64,000 bases of DNA from the NCBI RefSeq assembly GCF_021354595.1, contig NZ_JADWYJ010000001.1, positions 1,341,446 to 1,405,445 on the forward strand, in the 5' to 3' direction. This document shows, piece after piece, positions 8,746-18,844 of the stretch. Below the pieces are notes generated by a model. The model did no database searches. It was not told the DNA's origin and was given only the letters and a program-made list of their open reading frames with translations. Each line of letters opens with the position of its first letter. Within the stretch, counting starts at the first letter, position 1. A program made the translations under genes and the position numbers. The stretch comes from Maribellus sp. CM-23. Lineage in GTDB: Bacteria; Bacteroidota; Bacteroidia; Bacteroidales; Prolixibacteraceae.

Positions 8746-10986
8746 TTATTTTATCCCCCAGTTACGGTTGGCTTTTGGCCCCATTTCAAACACCAGCTTA
8801 CCACCTTTTTCAATGGCCTCATGCGAAATCCACGGAGCATCCAGTGTTTCTCCATTCAAAGTAGCCGACTGAATGTATTTGTTCTCATCCGACGCATGGT
8901 GGGCCTCTATCGTAAAAGTTTTTCCGTTGCCTAAATCAAGCGAAACATTGGTAAACATGGGGCTTCCAATACTGTACTCCGGCATTCCCGGGGTAACCGG
9001 ATAAAAACCCATGGCAGAAAATACCACAAACGACGACATACCTCCACCGTCTTCATCACCCGGCACACCCATCAAATCGTTTCTAAACCATTCTTTCAGC
9101 AGCTTTCTGATTACTTTTTGAGTTCGCCAGGGCTGTCCGGCATAGTTATACAAATAAGGAATATGCAACGAAGGCTCGTTGGCCATCGAAAACTGCCCCA
9201 CGTTTCCGGTATGGTCGGGCAACTGCGCATAAAATGCGTACTTGCTTCTGCCCAGCGATTCCAGGAACATGCCGTCAAGGTCTTTCACAAATGCATCGTT
9301 ACCTCCCATTAAACTAATCAGGTCAGGAATATTGTGCTGAACATCCCAGCGGTAAATCCATGCATTGTTCTCTCCGTAGTAATTACGGGCTCCCATTCCA
9401 CCCGAGAACTTATAATCGAAGGGTTCGATAAATTTCCCTTCCTTGTCTTTTGGGTGAAAGAATTTTGTTTTCTCGTTGAACAGGTTCCGGTAGTTGTAAG
9501 AAGCTTTCTTAAAATAAGCAGCATCCTCTTTTTGTCCCAGCTCTTCTGCTATTTGCGACAAGCACCACTCGTCGTACGATGTACCAAGTGTTACGGCCAC
9601 CGGCTGACGGCTTTCAAAAGAATGCACTTCGGGTATCGTTTCTTTCTCGCCATCGTACAAAGCCGGAATATAACCGTGGTCCTTGTAAAACTGATCCAGT
9701 TCTCCGGCGGGTTTTCCCGACCAGGGTGCCAGTGTTTTTTCTGTAATCGCACCTTTACAAGCCAGATAAGCTTTTTCAAGGTCGAAGTTTTTCAAGCCTT
9801 TTCGGTGAGCGTCTATTACCGACGCCACTCCGTGATTGGAATTCATACGCCGGCTGTCGCCCGTAATCTCAGGGAAAGTAGGCCACCAGAAATGTTCCAT
9901 CTGTTCCGACATCAATACAAATGAGTTCAGAATGTCTTCTTCCTTCGCGGGATCAATCAAAATCCGAAGTGGATGATGGGCGCGATAAGAATCCCAAATC
10001 CAGTCGTCGGTATAAAACGGACGTCCATTATCATCGTGTACTTTCCCATCAAAAGCACTGTAATAGCGGTCTCCTTCCGAAATACAAACCGGACGCTCGA
10101 AACAGCGATACAACGAAGTGTAAAACACGGCTTTCTCGTCATCGGTTCCGCCTTCTATTTTAATTTTCCCCAATTCCCGGTTCCATATCTCCCGGCCAAT
10201 TTCCTGAAGTTCTGCAACTGATTTCCCATTCACCTCGCGCTCCAGGTTGGCTTTTGCCTGTGCCTCGTCAATAAATGAAATACCGTACCTTACTCCCAGT
10301 TTTTTTGTCCCCGCCGGATAATTCAGCACCAAACAGGCATTCCGGCCTTCGGCCCTGGTGCTTTCCTCCAGTTTACGATCAAATAATTTTGAAACCTTTT
10401 GCGGAGCTGCATCCGGAACCAGATAAACATACACTTTGGTGTTGCTCCCGATTGTCTGATAACCGCTTAAAGCCTTGCCATCCCAGCTTAAACTTCCATT
10501 GCCCGAACTCAGTACCAGGTATGCCGGAGCATTGTTCTCAAACTCAATATCGTAAGCAGCCGACTGATGCGACAGGCCAAAATCAACCTGAATTTGCTGC
10601 TCATCCAGGTAAACAGAATAGGAATAGGGAGTTAATCTCTCCTGGTCGTAGCGAAAATTGATTACCGGCCTTAAATCACTTTCTTCTCCCTGAAACGGAC
10701 TTAAACGAAAGGCTGAACTCCCACGGTGACTGGTAACCACCAGCGGCAATGCGTGTATTTCAACACCGGTATAATCGCCGCGCTCGGGGTACACCCGCAG
10801 CAAACTGTTGGGTAAATGAATGGTCGGAAAGGTAGGAACCAGCAAATGACTAATATTTCCCATGTAGGGATTTACATGGTCAACCGGTTTTTTATCCTCT
10901 TTGCTATATCCTTTTTGTGGGATAAAGCCGACAGTAAAAAAGGCAATAACAATTGCCAGCAGGTTTAATTTGAATGTAGAATTCAT
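8746..10986 (-). CDS. GH92 alpha-mannosidase, secreted
   Basis: Exo-acting calcium-dependent alpha-mannosidase family of 746 residues, within the usual family length. A hydrophobic N-terminal signal peptide ends near residue 28 without a lipobox, so a soluble periplasmic protein is expected. The N-terminal beta-sandwich begins VNPYMGNISH, and the (alpha/alpha)6 domain carries ENNAW (expected catalytic acid Glu), NEPSLHIPYLYNY and GDEDGGGMSSF near 640 (expected catalytic-base Asp pair). The last motif departs from the common GNEDxGQMSAW. The gene is alone, on the opposite strand to the PUL that starts 2.7 kb away, and separated from it by unrelated genes. Its 5' side shares an intergenic region with the divergent U32 gene. 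It probably contributes to mannose-glycan breakdown but need not be co-regulated with the PUL. Confidence 0.92.
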   Translation of the reverse strand: MNSTFKLNLLAIVIAFFTVGFIPQKGYSKEDKKPVDHVNPYMGNISHLLVPTFPTIHLPNSLLRVYPERGDYTGVEIHALPLVVTSHRGSSAFRLSPFQGEESDLRPVINFRYDQERLTPYSYSVYLDEQQIQVDFGLSHQSAAYDIEFENNAPAYLVLSSGNGSLSWDGKALSGYQTIGSNTKVYVYLVPDAAPQKVSKLFDRKLEESTRAEGRNACLVLNYPAGTKKLGVRYGISFIDEAQAKANLEREVNGKSVAELQEIGREIWNRELGKIKIEGGTDDEKAVFYTSLYRCFERPVCISEGDRYYSAFDGKVHDDNGRPFYTDDWIWDSYRAHHPLRILIDPAKEEDILNSFVLMSEQMEHFWWPTFPEITGDSRRMNSNHGVASVIDAHRKGLKNFDLEKAYLACKGAITEKTLAPWSGKPAGELDQFYKDHGYIPALYDGEKETIPEVHSFESRQPVAVTLGTSYDEWCLSQIAEELGQKEDAAYFKKASYNYRNLFNEKTKFFHPKDKEGKFIEPFDYKFSGGMGARNYYGENNAWIYRWDVQHNIPDLISLMGGNDAFVKDLDGMFLESLGRSKYAFYAQLPDHTGNVGQFSMANEPSLHIPYLYNYAGQPWRTQKVIRKLLKEWFRNDLMGVPGDEDGGGMSSFVVFSAMGFYPVTPGMPEYSIGSPMFTNVSLDLGNGKTFTIEAHHASDENKYIQSATLNGETLDAPWISHEAIEKGGKLVFEMGPKANRNWGIK

Positions 10987-11147
10987 TACAATGATTTTGA
11001 TAATTTGACTTTACAAACAGATTTAGGTTAAAGAAAAGAGCCCCAGTTCTAAGAAGCAGGTTTCATTTGAATACGTAAAAATAGTCAATTTTAATTGTCA
11101 GTAAATTCGATCGCTTAACAACAAACATCGTCACCAATAAATTATCT

Positions 11148-11155
11148 TACCTTTG
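11148..11155 (+). promoter_or_regulatory. Probable -7 element (TACCTTTG) of the U32 gene
   Basis: Matches the Bacteroidota housekeeping -7 consensus TAnnTTTG, 19 bp before the ATG at 11175. No clear -33 TTTG is seen at the expected distance. Confidence 0.5.
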
Positions 11156-11174
11156 CACCGCAAAATTGAATACG

Positions 11175-12434
11175 ATGGAAAGAAGAGATGTGGAAATAAT
11201 GGCGCCGGTGGGTTCGTACGAATCGCTGATGGCCGCCATACAGGGTGGTGCCGGATCGGTGTATTTTGGAGTGGAACACCTGAATATGCGCTCGCGGTCG
11301 GCCAATAATTTTACGCTCGACGATCTGCGGAAAATCGTGGAGATTGCCTCCGTTTACAAGGTGAAAACTTACCTCACATTAAATGTGGAAATCTTTGACG
11401 GCGAAATGCAACAAATGCACGGAGTGCTGGATGCAGCCAAAGAAGCCGGTGTTTCGGCGGTTATCGCTGCCGATATTTCCGTTATTCAATATGCACGTTC
11501 TATCAACCTTGAAGTACATGTTTCCACACAGGTAAACATCACCAACGTTGAGGCAGTGAAATTCTACTCCAATTTTGCCGATGTGATGGTACTGGCGCGC
11601 GAAATGAACCTGGGCCGGGTTTGGGAAATAAGCAACCAGATTAAAGAGCAAGAGATAAAAGGGCCCAACGGCGAGCTCGTAAAAATTGAAATGTTTGTGC
11701 ACGGTGCACTGTGCATGGCTACCAGCGGCAAGTGCTACCTGAGTTTGCACGAAATGAACTCCTCGGCCAACCGCGGTGCCTGCCTGCAAACCTGCCGGCG
11801 TGCCTACACGGTTACCGACAAGGAAACCGGCGCTGAACTGGAGATCGACAACGAGTACATCATGTCGCCCAAAGACCTGAAAACCATCCATTTTCTGAAT
11901 AAAATACTTGATGCGGGTGTTTCGGTACTGAAAATTGAAGGCCGGGCCCGTTCTGCCGAATATGTAAAAACGGTGGTGCAATGCTACCGCGAAGCTGTGG
12001 ATGCCTATTTCGATGAATCGTTTACCGACGAGAAAGTAGAGAACTGGAACGAACGCCTGGCTTCTGTCTTTAACCGCGGTTTTTGGGATGGCTATTACCT
12101 CGGACAACGTTTGGGCGAATGGAGCCACAACTACGGGTCGCGAGCCACCAAACGAAAGCTTTACATTGGGAAAGTAACCAACTATTTCAAAAAAATTGGC
12201 GTGGCCGAGTTTAAACTCGAAACCAACAGCCTGAAAGTGGGCGAAGAAATAATTGTTACAGGGCCAACTACGGGAGTTTACCAGGGCGAGATCAGCGAAA
12301 TACGCTTCGAGCTGGAATCGGTTCAGGAAGGCCTAAAAGGACAGCGTATCTCCGTTCCGGTGGATACCATTCTGAGAAGGGCGGATAAACTCTTTAAAGT
12401 GGTTGATGCTAAAGAAGTAAGAGAACGCCGGTAG
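11175..12434 (+). CDS. U32-family (TrhP/YegQ-like) tRNA hydroxylation protein
   Basis: A 419-residue member of the family historically called peptidase U32. Characterised relatives (E. coli TrhP/YegQ, B. subtilis TrhP1/P2) take part in prephenate-dependent hydroxylation of wobble uridine in tRNA, and others act in ubiquinone or 23S rRNA hydroxylation. A TIM-barrel begins at VEIMAPVGSYESL. The family cysteines are present as GALCMATSGKC and RGACLQTCRR (about residues 178-208), the expected Fe-S ligands. KIEGRARSAEYV and the C-terminal beta domain (GKVTNYF onward) are also typical. The ATG at 11175 is preferred to the TTG at 11166. No neighbour bears on its role. Assignment to TrhP rather than another U32 branch is inference from the length and the C-terminal domain. 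Confidence 0.88.
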   Translation: MERRDVEIMAPVGSYESLMAAIQGGAGSVYFGVEHLNMRSRSANNFTLDDLRKIVEIASVYKVKTYLTLNVEIFDGEMQQMHGVLDAAKEAGVSAVIAADISVIQYARSINLEVHVSTQVNITNVEAVKFYSNFADVMVLAREMNLGRVWEISNQIKEQEIKGPNGELVKIEMFVHGALCMATSGKCYLSLHEMNSSANRGACLQTCRRAYTVTDKETGAELEIDNEYIMSPKDLKTIHFLNKILDAGVSVLKIEGRARSAEYVKTVVQCYREAVDAYFDESFTDEKVENWNERLASVFNRGFWDGYYLGQRLGEWSHNYGSRATKRKLYIGKVTNYFKKIGVAEFKLETNSLKVGEEIIVTGPTTGVYQGEISEIRFELESVQEGLKGQRISVPVDTILRRADKLFKVVDAKEVRERR

Positions 12435-12492
12435 TAATTCGCTCCTATTCTTTTCTTTTTAATAAAAACAACTTAATTTAACGGTTGTTATT

Positions 12493-13368
12493 ATGCGCAT
12501 TATGGCCCGAATCCAAATCATTATTGTTCTCTTACTCTCGTTACTTGCCGGAGGAAATGCATCGGCCCAGTTAATGGGTTTCAGGTTTGCACTTAACTCG
12601 GGGCTTTTGGTCTCCGAGTTTGGTAAATCAGATGTTCCGCACCCAAATGCAATTGCTCTTACACCGGCCACTGCCAAAGAAACATTTACACCTCAGCCTG
12701 CGATGGGTGCCGAAGTCGAAATTTTGTTTCAGATATCGGAAAGCACTTTTTTTGGGATTGAACTGGATTACACACACTTAAAAGGTTACAACGACAATCC
12801 TCCCTGGTATAATTACTACCTCACTTCGTATTTTAAGGAATACCAGTCGGTAGACTACGTGCATGCCCCCATAAAGTACAATACTACTTTATTGAACCTG
12901 GCGGTGAATTATAAATACTTCTTTTTCAGGGAAAAGGTATTTCATCCTTTTGTTAAACTCACAGGAGTTGTCGCCTTGGTTGGAACCGATTTTTCTTACA
13001 AAGAGTTACCTGAGGCCAACCTGGAATCAGATATTTTATATGCCCGTGGTACTTCCAACAGCAATTTAAAAAAGTGGCCCACTTTTCATTTTGGTGGCGG
13101 AATCGGCTTTAGCTACGACCTCTCCGATCGCCTGGCTTTTCAAATCGACGGAACAGTAACGGCCCTGAATTCCGGAATTATAAACGGGGTTCCCAACTTT
13201 ACTTATGTCCGCGAAAAAGGTGAAGACATTCTGCGTTACAACCGCCACATTTCGCTAACGGCCCAGGTGAGCGCGGGAATCGCCTATACATTCGAAGTAA
13301 ATACTGGAGGAAAAGGCCCAGGTGGCCGGATAGATCCCAACTTCCCCTTCTACCGGAAAAAACACTAA
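12493..13368 (+). CDS. Outer-membrane beta-barrel protein, porin-like, unknown function
   Basis: A 291-residue secreted protein. The signal peptide (MRIMARIQIIIVLLL...ASAQ) is followed by alternating hydrophobic and aromatic beta-strands (for example VNYKYFFF, FHFGGGIGFSYDL, HISLTAQVSAGIAYTF), the pattern of small outer-membrane barrels in the OMP_b-brl/PorT-like class. The last 25 residues are Gly/Pro-rich and basic rather than ending in the usual aromatic residue. ATG at 12502 is an alternative start. It follows the U32 gene by 58 bp, and no partner gene indicates a function. Confidence 0.72.
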   Translation: MRIMARIQIIIVLLLSLLAGGNASAQLMGFRFALNSGLLVSEFGKSDVPHPNAIALTPATAKETFTPQPAMGAEVEILFQISESTFFGIELDYTHLKGYNDNPPWYNYYLTSYFKEYQSVDYVHAPIKYNTTLLNLAVNYKYFFFREKVFHPFVKLTGVVALVGTDFSYKELPEANLESDILYARGTSNSNLKKWPTFHFGGGIGFSYDLSDRLAFQIDGTVTALNSGIINGVPNFTYVREKGEDILRYNRHISLTAQVSAGIAYTFEVNTGGKGPGGRIDPNFPFYRKKH

Positions 13369-13696
13369 GCAAAACTCTTTTCTTATACCTGTTTAAAACG
13401 GCTGGTCAATCTTTTACCCCGGTTTGCCTATGCTGAATAAAATTTAAGGCAGGTAATACCACATCATTTTCCAAATGCAGTGCAGTCAATCTTTTTCCGG
13501 TTATTACAAGTATTGTATTTTTGCACCGTGTTTCCAAAGAGTTCCTGCGTGGCAATTGAGTTATCTGAGCAAAGAGTGTTAGATTTGCCTTCAAAGTCAA
13601 CTCATATTTTTATAATTGAAAAAAACATTGAATTCAGTGCCTAATTGTCTTTATTTAAGACTCATGTAATTCGACTACAGATAAACCTGACAGTAA
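13369..13696. other. Intergenic region upstream of the ECF sigma gene
   Basis: These 328 bp contain no convincing gene; short ORFs on either strand lack a start context or any recognisable product. The only recognisable element is the -7-like box at 13516-13523. Confidence 0.6.
13516..13523 (+). promoter_or_regulatory. Probable -7 element (TATTTTTG) for the sigma/anti-sigma genes
   Basis: Matches TAnnTTTG and, like the U32 promoter, is followed directly by CACCG. It lies 173 bp before the sigma factor ATG, so a leader of about 165 nt is implied. No other candidate is seen closer to the gene. Confidence 0.45.
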
Positions 13697-14269
13697 ATGA
13701 CTAATTCTTCAGACCGAAATTTAATCCAGGGAATAAGAAAAGGTGACATCGATTCATTTCGGAAACTTTTTGATGAAAAGTATTCTCTGTTTTATGTTTT
13801 CATAGAGGGGTTGGTAAAAGATTCGGTGTGGGCAGAAGACATTACGCAGAATATTTTTTTAAAGGTTTGGGTGAACCGGGCAAAGCTAAACCCAGAACAA
13901 TCAATACACAGTTATCTGTATGTACTCGCAAGAAACGAGGTTCGGGATCATTTCAGGCTTAAATCAAATATGTCGCACCAATCAGTGCAGGAAAATCACC
14001 AGGTTTATTCGGAAGATTTTGCCGGGCAAATGGATGCGCAAACAATAAGTGATCAAATTGATAAAATAGTATTGCAAATGCCGGAGCAGCGTCAAAAAGT
14101 ATTTGTTTTAAGCCGGAAAGAAATGCTGTCGAACAAGGAAATTGCCCATAAATTAAACCTGTCGGTGCGAACTGTTGAACGCCATATTTTTCTGGCAATG
14201 AAAGAAATAAAGCGCCGCTTACCTGCCAGTTATAATTTGCTGTTGCTCTTAATTCTTTTGAAATCTTAA
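13697..14269 (+). CDS. ECF RNA polymerase sigma factor (FecI-like, Bacteroidota PUL type)
   Basis: A 190-residue sigma-70 family ECF factor. Region 2 runs from GDIDSFRKLFDEKY through AEDITQNIFLKVW, and region 4 carries the helix-turn-helix NKEIAHKLNLSVRTVERHI. Its position directly before a FecR-type anti-sigma gene and a SusC receptor with an STN domain marks it as the regulator of the glycan-import operon: substrate binding at SusC is relayed through the anti-sigma factor to free this sigma. The gap to the anti-sigma gene is 86 bp. The long C-terminal hydrophobic tail (LLLLLILLKS) is commonly seen in this sigma group. Confidence 0.93.
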   Translation: MTNSSDRNLIQGIRKGDIDSFRKLFDEKYSLFYVFIEGLVKDSVWAEDITQNIFLKVWVNRAKLNPEQSIHSYLYVLARNEVRDHFRLKSNMSHQSVQENHQVYSEDFAGQMDAQTISDQIDKIVLQMPEQRQKVFVLSRKEMLSNKEIAHKLNLSVRTVERHIFLAMKEIKRRLPASYNLLLLLILLKS

Positions 14270-14355
14270 AAAAAGTGAATTTTAGGTTGCGTAGTCATCC
14301 TTTCTGATTCGTTCTATTAGTGTACTCGCTATTCAGAGTACGCAGTTAGAACGTT

Positions 14356-15345
14356 ATGACAAAAACGCAGTTACAAGATTATTTTTACAACCGTTGCTCA
14401 CCGCAGCAAGCAAAAGAAGTGGAACAATGGCTGGCCAGCATCGAAGATGGCGATTCCAATGACGTGTTACTTCGTGAGTTATTGGCCGGGATCAAGGTAG
14501 AAAAGAACGACCACCTGGTGAATCAGGCTTTTGACAAGTTTTTGAGCAAAGTTCAACCTACTGAGAAACAAAAGTCTCAGAGCAGGTCTTTTGTTCGCAA
14601 AATGGGTTGGTTGTATCGTGCAGCGGCGGCCGTGCTCTTTATACCGATATTAACGGCAGCCATCTTCTTCTACCTGCAGAAAAATCAGCCAACAGAATGG
14701 GTCGAAGCATACGTTCCGTATGGGCAAAGCAAAATGGTTTCGTTGCCGGATAGCTCAAAAATATGGCTCAATGCCGGCACCAAACTGATATATCCCAAAG
14801 AATTCAATAATTCCTATCGCCAGGTATATGTTGACGGCGAAGCATATGCCGAGATCACCAAAGATAAAAGCCGGCCATTTGTAATGTCGGCCGGCGAAGT
14901 ATCAGTCGAAGTTTTAGGGACCCGGTTCAACCTTAAATCGTACAGCGAAGACTCGTACATTGCCGTGTCGTTGCTGGAAGGAGCGGTTAGAATGAATACC
15001 ACTTTCAACAATGAAACCGAAGCAACGGTACTAAAGCCCGGAGAGAGCGTTAAATTCTCAAAAAATACTGGTAAACTGGCCTTAAGTGAGTTTTTAGTGA
15101 GCGAAGAAAGTCTCTGGCACAGCGGCAATGGCTTTTTCTTTATCAACGAACCCCTTGACGAAATTGCACTTTCTCTTGAACGCTATTTCAACGTAAGGAT
15201 AAACATCGAAAATGAGTCGTTAAAAAAGGAGCACTATTATTCTGTATTTGTGAACAATGAAAGTTTAGATGACATACTATCTGCCCTGAATGCCAGCGGG
15301 AAAATGAAAATCCGCACCAATGCAAACTCCATTTATATATACTAA
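14356..15345 (+). CDS. FecR-type anti-sigma factor
   Basis: A 329-residue single-pass inner-membrane regulator. The cytoplasmic N-terminus (about residues 1-90) would hold the upstream sigma factor. One TM segment lies near residues 92-113. The periplasmic FecR domain (VPYGQSKMVSLPDSSKIWLNAGT through LGTRFNLKSY to GAVRM) is followed by a DUF4974 domain (FFFINEPLDEIALSLERYFNV, NESLDDILSAL) at the C-terminus. The DUF4974 end is expected to contact the STN domain of the SusC protein encoded next. This sigma/FecR/SusC order is the standard trans-envelope signalling arrangement of Bacteroidota PULs. Confidence 0.94.
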   Translation: MTKTQLQDYFYNRCSPQQAKEVEQWLASIEDGDSNDVLLRELLAGIKVEKNDHLVNQAFDKFLSKVQPTEKQKSQSRSFVRKMGWLYRAAAAVLFIPILTAAIFFYLQKNQPTEWVEAYVPYGQSKMVSLPDSSKIWLNAGTKLIYPKEFNNSYRQVYVDGEAYAEITKDKSRPFVMSAGEVSVEVLGTRFNLKSYSEDSYIAVSLLEGAVRMNTTFNNETEATVLKPGESVKFSKNTGKLALSEFLVSEESLWHSGNGFFFINEPLDEIALSLERYFNVRINIENESLKKEHYYSVFVNNESLDDILSALNASGKMKIRTNANSIYIY

Positions 15346-15493
15346 ACATAAAAAATACAAAACAAAGTTTAACCAAAACAATGCCTTGCCAATGAATTCA
15401 AGTTAATAAACAAAAGGCGGAGAGGCTCTTACATTCCCCGCCCTTAAGAGAATTTTAGTTTACTCGTATTAAACCAAAAAACATTAACAATAT
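15346..15493 (+). promoter_or_regulatory. Leader region of the SusC operon
   Basis: No TAnnTTTG box is seen between the anti-sigma and SusC genes, which fits transcription by the ECF factor rather than the housekeeping sigma. A GC-rich bulged hairpin (AAGGCGG at 15414-15420 with CCGCCCTT at 15438-15445) stands out in otherwise AT-rich DNA and could be a terminator of the sigma/anti-sigma transcript or a leader structure. No T-tract follows it. Confidence 0.35.
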
Positions 15494-18400
15494 ATGTATT
15501 TAAAATCAAACAATCTCAATCTGTGTCGAAGCAGACTGAGGAAATTAATAATTGTCTTTGCAATTATATTACTCGGAGGTATTACTCCTATATACTCCCA
15601 ATCTATATCCGTTAACTTCAAGAACGTTACCATTAAGCAAGCCATCAAGGAGTTACAATCCAAACACCAATATTCATTTTCTATAAATACCAAAGATATA
15701 GAAATGGATAAACGCGTCAGTTTCCAGGCGGATAATGTTGAATTAACAGAGGTTTTGAATCAAATTTTCGAGGGACAGGGGTGTTCTATCTATGTAAAAG
15801 ACAACATTATCTCTGTAGTAAAAAAAGAAGAAAAACAAGACAAGCCCGTAAATCAAACACAGAAAGTTAAGCTAACAGGTAAAGTTGCAGATGAAGCGAA
15901 TGAACCTGTTGCAGGGGCTACAATTGTTGTTAAAGGTACCACCAATGGAATAACAACAAACATTGACGGGCTCTTTGAGTTAACGGTTGAGCCTTCACAT
16001 ACAATCGTTGTTTCATTTATCGGCTACAAAACACAGGAATTTGTTGTTGGAGACAAGACACATGTAGACATTACTCTGGTTACCGAATCAATTGGATTGG
16101 ATGATGTGGTTGTGACTGCACTAGGTATTAAACGCGAAGAAAAAGCGCTAAGCTATAATGTGCAGAAAGTGGGTAGTGGAGAATTGACAACCGTAAAAAA
16201 TGCCAACTTCATGAATTCGCTTGCAGGTAAAGTGGCAGGTGTGCAAATCAACTCCAGCGCCGCTGGCCCAGGTTCTGCAGTAAAAGTAGTAATGCGGGGA
16301 ACTAAATCGATTACGCTTAGCAACAATGCCTTGTATGTTATTGACGGTGTACCGATGAACAACTACATGTATGGAAAAACCGATGTAGGAGCATATTCTT
16401 CACAACCCGGCACTGAAAGCGCTGCTGACATCAACCCCGACGACATTGAAAGCATGTCTGTGTTAACAGGTCCTTCGGCAGCGGCCCTTTACGGATACGA
16501 AGGTTCAAACGGTGTAATTTTGATAACCACAAAAAAAGGACGGGCTGGAAAAACGACTGTTTCTTACAGCAACAGCACTACATTTTCATCTCCTCTGATG
16601 ATGCCGGAATTCCAAAACAAATATGGAAATACCAATGGCTTAGCCTCTAGTTGGGGTGCTCCTACCGAATACAGGTACGATCCGGCCAACTTTTTTAACA
16701 CCGGGGTGAACCTGGTAAATTCGGCTTCTATTTCAACCGGGAATGACAAGAGCCAGAGCTACCTTTCGTTTTCGGCCAACAATGCCAACGGTATTCTTCC
16801 CAACAACGAGTACGACCGTTACAACTTCACTTACCGGAATACCAGTTCCTTCTTAAACGACAAGTTTCTGATGGATGCGAGCATCAACTACATTGTACAG
16901 GAAAGTAAGAACATGGTTTCTCAGGGTCAGTATTTCAACCCGCTTCCGGCACTTTATCTTTTCCCAAGAGGTGAAGATTTTCGCGAAGTACAATTATTTG
17001 AACGTTATGATGTTGCCCGGGAAGTAAATGTCCAGTTTTGGCCGTACGGAGACCAGGGTCTATCGCTACAAAACCCTTACTGGATTATGAACCGGATGAA
17101 CCGGGAAGTGAACCGGAGAAGGTATATATTTTCGACAAGCCTGAAATACAATATTACAGACTGGCTTAATGTAGCCGGCCGCGTAAATGTTGACAACTCC
17201 AATCTTGAAAATACAGATAGCCGCTACGCCGGAACCCTGGCAGTTTTTGCTGGAGCAAAAGGTCGCTTCCGGGTAGAAGACCGCGATGAAAGACAAACAT
17301 ATGCCGATGTGATAGCTAGTTTAAATAAAAAGGTTGGCTCTTTTTCAGTCAACGTAAACCTGGGTGCATCCATTAAAGACCGCCGGGTTAGCAGCCGGAC
17401 CATTGAGGGCGATCTGGAGAAAATAACCAACTGGTTTACCATTGAAAACATGGGACGATCGGTGGGTATTTTTAAACTTGATGATGACGGGCTTAAACGT
17501 CAGACCCAATCGGTATTTGCCAACGCGGAATTTGGCTATAACAACTTCCTGTTCCTGACACTTACCGGCCGTAACGACTGGGATTCAGCACTGGCCTGGT
17601 CCGAATCCAAAGAGCGTTCATTCTTCTATCCGTCGGTAGGTTTATCGAGCCTTGCAAGCGAAGTGATCCAACTGCCTGATTGGTTCAACTACCTGAAAGG
17701 ACGTGTTGCTTTCACATCGGTAGGAAACTCGTATGATCCTTACCTGACACGGAGGTTTTATATTTACGATGACCAGACTGACTCGTACCAACTGTCGCGT
17801 ACCAAACCAAACTACAACCTCAAACCTGAGATTACCAACTCATTTGAGGCCGGGCTAAATATGAAGTTCTTTGATGCCAGCCTTTCGCTGGATGCCACGT
17901 ATTACTATTCAAATACGCGTAATCAGACCCACCTGGCAAAATTGGCCGACGGAAGAAACGACAATGTTTACATCCAGGCCGGAAATGTATTAAACTCGGG
18001 TATAGAGCTGGCTTTAGGCTATGATCAGCAATGGGGAGACTTCAGCTGGGCGTCGAACTGGACTTTTACCTACAATAAAAACAAGGTTGAACGACTGGTT
18101 AGTAATTTCCAGATTGACGGACAGGAAATTGAAATATCTGAAATCAACAAAGCCACCTTAGGTAGTTCGGGTTCTCCCCAGTTAAAACTTACCGAAGGAG
18201 GTACCATGGGAGACATTTACATGACTTCCGATTTCAAACGCGACAACAATGGCTACATCTATCTTGATCATTCTACACTGCTTCCGTCGATGGTTAGCCT
18301 GAATCCTGATGACTACAAAAAATTAGGTTCGCTGCTTCCCAAATACAATATGGGATGGCGAAATTCTTTCTCGTACAAAGGACTTCGGTTAAACGTTTTG

Positions 18401-18832
18401 CTTAGCGGACGCTTTGGTGGTTTGGCAGTTTCGAACACACAAGCCATACTCGACCGCTACGGTGTTTCCGAACATAGTGCCCGTTTGCGCGAGGCAGGTG
18501 GCGTTACCATTAACGGAAACGAGATATCAGCTCAAGACTTCCTAAATATTGTAGGTGAAGGAACAGGTAAGGCAGACTACTATGTGTACGATGCTACCAA
18601 CATTCGTTTACAGGAAGTTAGCCTCGAATACATGATACCCAAAAAGAAACTAAACAATGTGGCAGATGTTACCCTTGCCCTGGTTGGCAGCAACCTGGCC
18701 ATGCTTTACTGCAAAGCACCTTTCGATCCGGAACTGGTACCTTCTGCATCAAGTACTTTCTATACAGGAGTCGACTATTTTATGCAGCCAAGCCTGAGGA
18801 ACATTGGTTTTAGCATTAAGTTACAATTCTAA
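15494..18832 (+). CDS. SusC-family TonB-dependent receptor with STN domain
   Basis: A 1112-residue outer-membrane importer of the SusC/RagA class. After the signal peptide come an STN (secretin/TonB short N-terminal) domain (about 36-95: VNFKNVTIKQAIKEL...), a carboxypeptidase-D-like regulatory domain (about 125-190: KLTGKVADEANEPVAGATI), the plug (LDDVVVTALGIKREE..., VIDGVPMNN, LTGPSAAALYGYEGSNGVI) and a long beta-barrel ending in FSIKLQF. The STN domain, absent from plain SusC transporters, shows that this receptor signals to the FecR-type anti-sigma factor encoded just upstream. Together with SusD, 12 bp downstream, it should import the oligosaccharide released by the surface GH18 enzyme, probably a high-mannose N-glycan. 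Confidence 0.95.
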   Translation: MYLKSNNLNLCRSRLRKLIIVFAIILLGGITPIYSQSISVNFKNVTIKQAIKELQSKHQYSFSINTKDIEMDKRVSFQADNVELTEVLNQIFEGQGCSIYVKDNIISVVKKEEKQDKPVNQTQKVKLTGKVADEANEPVAGATIVVKGTTNGITTNIDGLFELTVEPSHTIVVSFIGYKTQEFVVGDKTHVDITLVTESIGLDDVVVTALGIKREEKALSYNVQKVGSGELTTVKNANFMNSLAGKVAGVQINSSAAGPGSAVKVVMRGTKSITLSNNALYVIDGVPMNNYMYGKTDVGAYSSQPGTESAADINPDDIESMSVLTGPSAAALYGYEGSNGVILITTKKGRAGKTTVSYSNSTTFSSPLMMPEFQNKYGNTNGLASSWGAPTEYRYDPANFFNTGVNLVNSASISTGNDKSQSYLSFSANNANGILPNNEYDRYNFTYRNTSSFLNDKFLMDASINYIVQESKNMVSQGQYFNPLPALYLFPRGEDFREVQLFERYDVAREVNVQFWPYGDQGLSLQNPYWIMNRMNREVNRRRYIFSTSLKYNITDWLNVAGRVNVDNSNLENTDSRYAGTLAVFAGAKGRFRVEDRDERQTYADVIASLNKKVGSFSVNVNLGASIKDRRVSSRTIEGDLEKITNWFTIENMGRSVGIFKLDDDGLKRQTQSVFANAEFGYNNFLFLTLTGRNDWDSALAWSESKERSFFYPSVGLSSLASEVIQLPDWFNYLKGRVAFTSVGNSYDPYLTRRFYIYDDQTDSYQLSRTKPNYNLKPEITNSFEAGLNMKFFDASLSLDATYYYSNTRNQTHLAKLADGRNDNVYIQAGNVLNSGIELALGYDQQWGDFSWASNWTFTYNKNKVERLVSNFQIDGQEIEISEINKATLGSSGSPQLKLTEGGTMGDIYMTSDFKRDNNGYIYLDHSTLLPSMVSLNPDDYKKLGSLLPKYNMGWRNSFSYKGLRLNVLLSGRFGGLAVSNTQAILDRYGVSEHSARLREAGGVTINGNEISAQDFLNIVGEGTGKADYYVYDATNIRLQEVSLEYMIPKKKLNNVADVTLALVGSNLAMLYCKAPFDPELVPSASSTFYTGVDYFMQPSLRNIGFSIKLQF

Positions 18833-18844
18833 AAGAACGAAATC